Shown here: in pieces, positions 59,568 to 64,000 of the stretch
Numbering within the stretch: position 1 is the stretch's first letter
Layout: the number at the start of each line of letters is the position of its first letter
NCBI RefSeq assembly: GCF_002116635.1
Contig: NZ_LQPW01000017.1
Coordinates: forward strand, 1 to 64,000
DNA from: Mycobacterium szulgai
GTDB lineage: Bacteria > Actinomycetota > Actinomycetes > Mycobacteriales > Mycobacteriaceae
Reading direction: 5' to 3'
DNA: 64,000 bases
Notes under the pieces: model-generated
The model's database searches: none
Seen by the model: the letters and a program-made list of their open reading frames with translations, nothing else
Told to the model about the DNA's origin: nothing
Position numbers and translations under genes: made by a program

Positions 59568-60026
59568 CTACTGGGCGCCCAACGCAGCTTCAGTGGGTGC
59601 GTGGTCACCGGCCTCCGGCGCCACGCGGCTGGGCAGCGCCACCACTTGGGCGTCTGGCCCGTCCGAAGACGAGTCATCGTCGGTGTGGTCCTCGGAGGCA
59701 TATTTCATCAGTTCGCGCAGCCGACTGACACTCAGGCCGGTGGTGGCGCTGATGCTCGCCATCGTCTCACCACGCAATCGCATGGCGTGCAGAGCCTTTC
59801 CGGCGGCGACGCGGTGCGCGTGCCGCTTGCGGTCAGCTTCGTCCTGCAATTTTTCGACACGTCCGGCGTACCAGGCGTCGACTTCGTCCACCTGCGCCAT
59901 GCGCACCGTGAACTCGGTCATATTGGTCAGATTGGCGCGCTCACGTTGTTCACGCGCCGCCGCCGCTTGCCGCTGGGCCTCCAGCAGTCGCCGACGGGCC
60001 AACTTGCGACTCGTGGTCTTTTCCAT
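59568..60026 (-). CDS. HTH coiled-coil protein
   Basis: A 152-residue protein. A long charged N-terminal helix (RKLARRRLLEAQRQAAAARE) is likely a coiled coil. A second helical stretch (VEKLQDEADRKRHAHRVAAG) and a helix-turn-helix (RGETMASISATTGLSVSRLR) follow, then an acidic disordered tail (SEDHTDDDSSSDGPD). Similar small proteins are common in mycobacterial phages and plasmids and may regulate transfer or replication. ATG 60026 is chosen; a TTG at 60035 is also possible. It lies between the HNH-like gene and the non-coding region in front of the relaxase, so a relaxosome accessory role is worth considering. Confidence 0.65.
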   Translation of the reverse strand: MEKTTSRKLARRRLLEAQRQAAAAREQRERANLTNMTEFTVRMAQVDEVDAWYAGRVEKLQDEADRKRHAHRVAAGKALHAMRLRGETMASISATTGLSVSRLRELMKYASEDHTDDDSSSDGPDAQVVALPSRVAPEAGDHAPTEAALGAQ

Positions 60027-60828
60027 GGTGGCCAATCGTAGGGGGGACCCCGGACACTTCCGGCGAATCTCGCAACACCCCTGCGTTGGCTGCCGGCCCC
60101 GCGTCCGGCTGCCCTTCGTTACTCGGTTTCACCCTTCACTTCCGCTTTGCTCCTGACCAGTTTTCCATCGGTTCAACCCTCATGGTTGACCCCTCGTCTC
60201 ACCCTTCACGTTTCGTCTCCCGTTTCCCTGCATATGTGTCTCGTCCTGTTGAAGTTTGCGAAGGACGCGCCGACTTGCTGGGATTCGCAAACTGGGTGTG
60301 GACGATCCCAGCGCAAGTCGTCCAGGTTTACATTGCAATTTCGGCGGACGGCGCGGGCCTGTCGAGCGTCTAAACGCAATGGCTGTCAAGTTGGCGGCGG
60401 ATGCCGACTTGATCCACATTGCCAATCGCCGGGAACGCAAATGAATCACCCGGCCGATGCGTTTCGCAAATAGAGCTGCAGCAGTTGGGGTCGAGGACGA
60501 CGCGCCGCGGTGGCCGCATCCGGCGCGGCGGATAACAACACCGTCACAGCCTGCATTCTTCGCGATCACACGCCCCCAGCCTCGCAACGACTCGCAACCT
60601 AATTCGGGACTTCGCAACCTTCCTTGCAACCTAACCTCGGATCTCGCAACCTTGCCCCGTACGCGACAATATGCGCTTCACCTGCACCCTCCTGTTTTCA
60701 GCCCCTCCTCGCACCACACACCTCTTGCACTAAGGTCACGAAACGATAACGACCGTTGCAGAGGTAGCTGCTGCGAGATTCCCTGGAAGTGTCCCGACGG
60801 GTCCCTACCGTTGATTTGTGACGCGGTC
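60027..60828. other. Non-coding region upstream of relaxase, probable oriT
   Basis: These 802 bases have no convincing gene. They contain repeated CTCACCCTTCAC-like phrases (around 60128 and 60196) and the TCGCAACCT direct repeats (60582-60652). A non-coding repeat-rich stretch directly upstream of a MobF relaxase is the usual place for the origin of transfer. The nick site itself cannot be identified by eye. Confidence 0.5.
60582..60652 (+). repeat. Five TCGCAACCT-type direct repeats
   Basis: TCGCAACGA (60582), TCGCAACCT (60592, 60612 and 60644) and TTGCAACCT (60624) recur with spacings of 10, 20, 12 and 20 bases, near multiples of a helical turn. They probably bind a relaxosome or regulatory protein. 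Confidence 0.75.
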
Positions 60829-63800
60829 ATGATGGGCATTCACAAGCTCACAGCGGGCGACGGGTACCTCTACCTGATCCGCCAAACCGCCGCGCACGAC
60901 GCCGACAAACGGGGCCGCGGATCCCTGGGTGACTACTACTCGGAAAAAGGCGAGTCACCCGGACGGTGGGTCGGTAAAGGGCTGGCCGGTTTGGCCGATC
61001 CACCGTCGCGTACCTGGGTCACTGACCTCGAAGACCGGATGTGGCGGATTGAGCCCGGGTCGGCGGTCACCGAGGACCAGATGAAGGCGCTGTTCGGTCT
61101 CGGGCTGCATCCGAATGCCGGCAAGATCGCCGAGCACTTGATCGCGAACATGGGTGTGCCCAAGGCTGCTGCCAAAGAGGCTGTGAGCCTTGGCCGCCCG
61201 TTCATCATCAACGACGCCTCCACCGAATTGCAGCGCCGCCTCGCGGTCGCCTACCGCGACCACAACCTCAGCGAGAGCCTGTCGTGGAACGCCCCGATTG
61301 ACGAGACGCTACGCGCCAAGATGCGCACCGCCATCGCCCGCGAGTTGTTCGCCGAAACCTATGACCGGCCGCCACTTGATGATCGGGAACTGACCGGCTT
61401 CATAGCGACCCAGACCCGCGACCAGACCACCTCCACCGCCGGATACGACTTCACGTTCAGCCCGGTCAAGAGTTTCTCCGTGCTGTGGGCGCTGGCGCCG
61501 CACGACATGGCGAAAACCCTTGAGGAGATCCACGATCAAGCCGTCGCGGACACGCTGGACTACATCGAAAGCAATATGGCGTTCACCCGCATGGGCGCCC
61601 AAGGAGTGGCTCAACTCGACGTAGACGGCGTCGTTGCCACGGCCTTCACTCACCGCGACAGCCGCGCCGGAGACCCCGACCTTCACACCCACCTAGCGGT
61701 GAGTAACAAGGTCCGCGCTCGCGGACACGACGGCATCTACCGCTGGCTGGCTCTCGATGGCCGACCACTCTTCAAGGGCACGGTCGCGGCCTCGGAGTTC
61801 TACAACTCCCGCATCGAAGCGCTCTCCGTCGAACGCGTCGGGCTGCATTTCGCCGAGACACCCCCGGCCGAACGGGGCAAGCGCCCGGTCCGCGAGATCG
61901 TCGGTGTGCCTACCGAAGTCAATGAGGGTTTCTCCTCGCGGCGGGTGATGATCAAAGCGCGCTACACGGAGTTGGCCAAGGCTTTTCAAGCTGACCACGG
62001 GCGCGAACCGACCACCATCGAAGCGATCGCGCTGCACCAGCGCGCCACCCTGGACACCCGCACCGCCAAGCACGAACCACGCTCCTTGGCCGAGCAGCGC
62101 CAACAGTGGCGCACCCAAGCCATCGAGATCCTGGGCAGCCCGCAAGCACTGTCGGACATGCTCATGGCTGCTCGCACACCACGGCGCCGCCAGGCCGCCG
62201 ACATCACCGAAGAATGGATCGCCGAACAGGCCAGCGCGGTCGTGGAGACCGTCGCCGAATCGCGGTCGAGCTGGCAGCGCAACCACGTCTACGCCGAGGC
62301 CCTCCGTGTCGCCAGGGCGGCGGGCTGGGCCACCGATCACGACGTCGTCGAAGCGATCACCGCCGCCGCCCTAAGTCAGCCCAACAGCGTGGAACACGCC
62401 CGGACCACCGACACCGACCTCGCCGAACCCGCGGTGTTGCGACGGCGCGACGGCGCCAGTGTGTACAGCACCCACGGCACCCAACTGTTCACCAGCCAGG
62501 CCATCCTCTCGGCGGAAAAACGGGTCCTGCACGCCGCCGGACAGACCGACGGCCGCCGCCTGGACCCCGAGCTGATCGAGATGGCGTTGCTGGCCGAAAA
62601 AGCCGAACGTGGGCGCACATTGAACGCCGGCCAAGAGGCGATGGTCCGGGAGATGGCGTGCTCGGGATCGCGGTTCGAGCTCGCGTTGGCACCCGCTGGG
62701 ACGGGGAAGACCACCGCCATGTCGGTGTTGGCGCGGGCATGGGAGGAATCCGGGGGCACCGTGCTGGGCCTGTCGCCCAGCGCCAACGCCGCCCAAGTGC
62801 TGCGCGATGACATCAAAGCCACCACCGACACCATCGACAAATTCATTTGGCTGCGCCGCAACCCCGATGCCACCGATGATCCGGCCCGCACGTGGTTCGA
62901 CAAGATCGACGAAAACACGCTGATAATCATCGACGAGGCGGGCAAGGCCGGCACCCTGCAACTCGATGAAGTGAACACCATCGCCGAGGCGTGTGGCGCG
63001 AAAATCGCGGCGATCGGTGACGACAAACAGCTGGCGTCGATCTCCGCCGGCGGCATCCTGCGCGACATCGAAAGAACCTACGGCGCCCTCAATTTGACCG
63101 AGGTCGTCCGGTTCAAATCGCGCGCCGAAGCCCATGCCGGTCTGGCGCTGCGCGAGGGCGACCCGGCCGGGCTGGCGTTCTACGCCGACCACAGCCGCAT
63201 CCACGTCGGTTCTGGGGACACCATCATCGGCGCCGCCTACAGCCGATGGGCCGCCGACACCGCCGCGGGCCACGACTCGGCGATGCTGGCTCCCACCAAC
63301 GACGTCGTCGCTGAACTCAACGAACGGGCCCGCGCCGACCGTCTCGACGCGCTCGCCGCCGACCCAACACACACCGCCACGGCGGCGCAGCTGCGCGAAG
63401 CCAACTTGGCCGACGGGCTGCGCGCATCATCCGGTGACATCGTGGCCACTCGCCGCAACAAACGCGCGCTGCGGCTGGCCGGGGGCCGCGACTTCGTCCG
63501 CAACGGGCAACGCTGGCGCGTCGAGACGGTGAAGTACGACGGCTCCCTGGCTGTCTCCCGGATCGACACCGGGCAGAAAGTGACGCTGCCCGCCTGGTAC
63601 GTCAACGCCTACACCACCTTGGGTTACGCCTCCACTATCGACGCCTCCCAGGGCATGACCATCGGATCGCGCACCAGCACCGGAACGTGTCACATCATCG
63701 GTTCGGAGAGCCTCTCGCGCCAGCAGCTTTACGTCGCGATGACCCGCGCGACCGATGAAAGCCACGTGTACCTCGAAACCGCAGAAACCGACGCCCACAA

Positions 63801-64000
63801 CGTCCTGACCCCAAAGGCCACTCACCCCAACACCGCCATCGACGTCCTCGAACGCGTGCTGGCCCACGACGGCGCGCAGGTGTCGGCCACCACCGAAGCC
63901 CGCACAGCGGCAGATCCGTTCACCCGCCTGGGCATGGCCGCGCGGATGTACACCCACTCCGTGGGAGCACTGGCGGAAAACACCCTCGGTCCCGTTCGGA
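60829..64000 (+). CDS. MobF relaxase-helicase (TrwC/TraI/TraA type), cut by window edge
   Basis: The frame from ATG 60829 stays open to the end of the window, giving 1,057 codons. The N-terminal relaxase domain has YLYLIRQ and DYYSEKGESPGRWVGKG (probable catalytic Tyr residues near 36-37) and the metal-binding histidines in HRDSRAGDPDLHTHLAV (near 275-290). The helicase part has Walker A PAGTGKTTAM (near 624), LIIIDEAGK (Walker B) and later VGY-like GYASTIDASQGMT and RQQLYVAMTRA motifs of the RecD/Pif1-like superfamily 1. The protein nicks oriT, stays bound to the 5' end and unwinds DNA for transfer through the mating apparatus. With the ESX locus it supports a self-transmissible mycobacterial plasmid. 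Confidence 0.95.
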   Translation, partial: MMGIHKLTAGDGYLYLIRQTAAHDADKRGRGSLGDYYSEKGESPGRWVGKGLAGLADPPSRTWVTDLEDRMWRIEPGSAVTEDQMKALFGLGLHPNAGKIAEHLIANMGVPKAAAKEAVSLGRPFIINDASTELQRRLAVAYRDHNLSESLSWNAPIDETLRAKMRTAIARELFAETYDRPPLDDRELTGFIATQTRDQTTSTAGYDFTFSPVKSFSVLWALAPHDMAKTLEEIHDQAVADTLDYIESNMAFTRMGAQGVAQLDVDGVVATAFTHRDSRAGDPDLHTHLAVSNKVRARGHDGIYRWLALDGRPLFKGTVAASEFYNSRIEALSVERVGLHFAETPPAERGKRPVREIVGVPTEVNEGFSSRRVMIKARYTELAKAFQADHGREPTTIEAIALHQRATLDTRTAKHEPRSLAEQRQQWRTQAIEILGSPQALSDMLMAARTPRRRQAADITEEWIAEQASAVVETVAESRSSWQRNHVYAEALRVARAAGWATDHDVVEAITAAALSQPNSVEHARTTDTDLAEPAVLRRRDGASVYSTHGTQLFTSQAILSAEKRVLHAAGQTDGRRLDPELIEMALLAEKAERGRTLNAGQEAMVREMACSGSRFELALAPAGTGKTTAMSVLARAWEESGGTVLGLSPSANAAQVLRDDIKATTDTIDKFIWLRRNPDATDDPARTWFDKIDENTLIIIDEAGKAGTLQLDEVNTIAEACGAKIAAIGDDKQLASISAGGILRDIERTYGALNLTEVVRFKSRAEAHAGLALREGDPAGLAFYADHSRIHVGSGDTIIGAAYSRWAADTAAGHDSAMLAPTNDVVAELNERARADRLDALAADPTHTATAAQLREANLADGLRASSGDIVATRRNKRALRLAGGRDFVRNGQRWRVETVKYDGSLAVSRIDTGQKVTLPAWYVNAYTTLGYASTIDASQGMTIGSRTSTGTCHIIGSESLSRQQLYVAMTRATDESHVYLETAETDAHNVLTPKATHPNTAIDVLERVLAHDGAQVSATTEARTAADPFTRLGMAARMYTHSVGALAENTLGPVR

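Noticed and set aside
62371..63372. 333-codon minus-strand frame in the relaxase region
   Set aside because: It is antisense to Walker and helicase motifs of the relaxase; composition is Gly/Val-rich shadow sequence.
1..64000. tRNA or rRNA genes
   Set aside because: I looked for cloverleaf-like GC stems with GTTCRANNC-type loops and rRNA-like stretches and saw none I could support.

Overview
The window is high-GC actinobacterial DNA that reads as part of a large conjugative mycobacterial plasmid. It carries an ESX/type VII secretion (T7SS) locus with PE and PPE genes, espG, esx genes, eccB and eccC. It also carries an MPT63-family secreted protein, a primase-type replication initiator, a ParA-type partition locus and, running off the right end, a MobF (TrwC/TraI-type) relaxase. 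No chromosomal housekeeping genes, rRNA or tRNA genes were seen. Both ends are cut inside genes.

Layout. 0-3.6 kb (minus strand): an EspI-like fragment, espG, two small Esx-type genes, PPE and PE. 3.6-12.8 kb: an accessory island wedged between PE and eccC. It holds two serine recombinases, each followed directly by a coupled gene (one broken, one of the TIGR02391/Ymh type), a DUF2188 protein, two uncharacterised proteins and a 1,230-residue protein. That large protein appears to join a PD-(D/E)xK-like N-terminus, an adenine-methylase core and a TM0106/YprB-like exonuclease domain. 12.8-28.9 kb (minus strand): eccCb, eccCa and eccB, then an NlpC/P60 hydrolase and a lytic transglycosylase that share a 555-bp duplicated 5' segment. 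These are followed by DUF4226, YbaB-like, EspK-like (DUF5631/5632) and several secreted or EspC-like proteins.

29-38.4 kb: plasmid maintenance. This covers a tandem ribbon-helix-helix protein, the replication initiator, the MPT63-like protein, and parA-parB preceded by nine copies of an 8-bp repeat. It continues with an RHH-YfbU regulator, a DUF3800-like protein and a double-HTH coiled-coil protein. 38.5-46 kb: a very large methylase-helicase (DarB/SNF2 type) whose first 600 bases are open in two frames, and a hypothetical protein. 46-52 kb: a Ser/Thr kinase, an XRE regulator, a RelBE toxin-antitoxin pair sharing a divergent palindromic promoter with another HTH protein, and a MerR-like protein. 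52-59.5 kb: an XRE regulator, a decayed gene, small unknown genes, a divergent C5-methyltransferase, NrdH and an HNH protein. A TGTAGACTATA-type operator recurs at three promoters in this part. 60-64 kb: a repeat-rich non-coding stretch, probably oriT, then the relaxase.

In outline, the relaxase and ESX apparatus would carry out mycobacterial conjugation, with the peptidoglycan hydrolases opening the wall. Rep, Par, resolvase and RelBE genes would maintain the plasmid, and the methylases and island genes would deal with restriction or phage. Several genes are broken at C-runs (27592-27596 and 54180-54185), which may be true indels or sequence errors. All family names are from reading the proteins; no database search was run.
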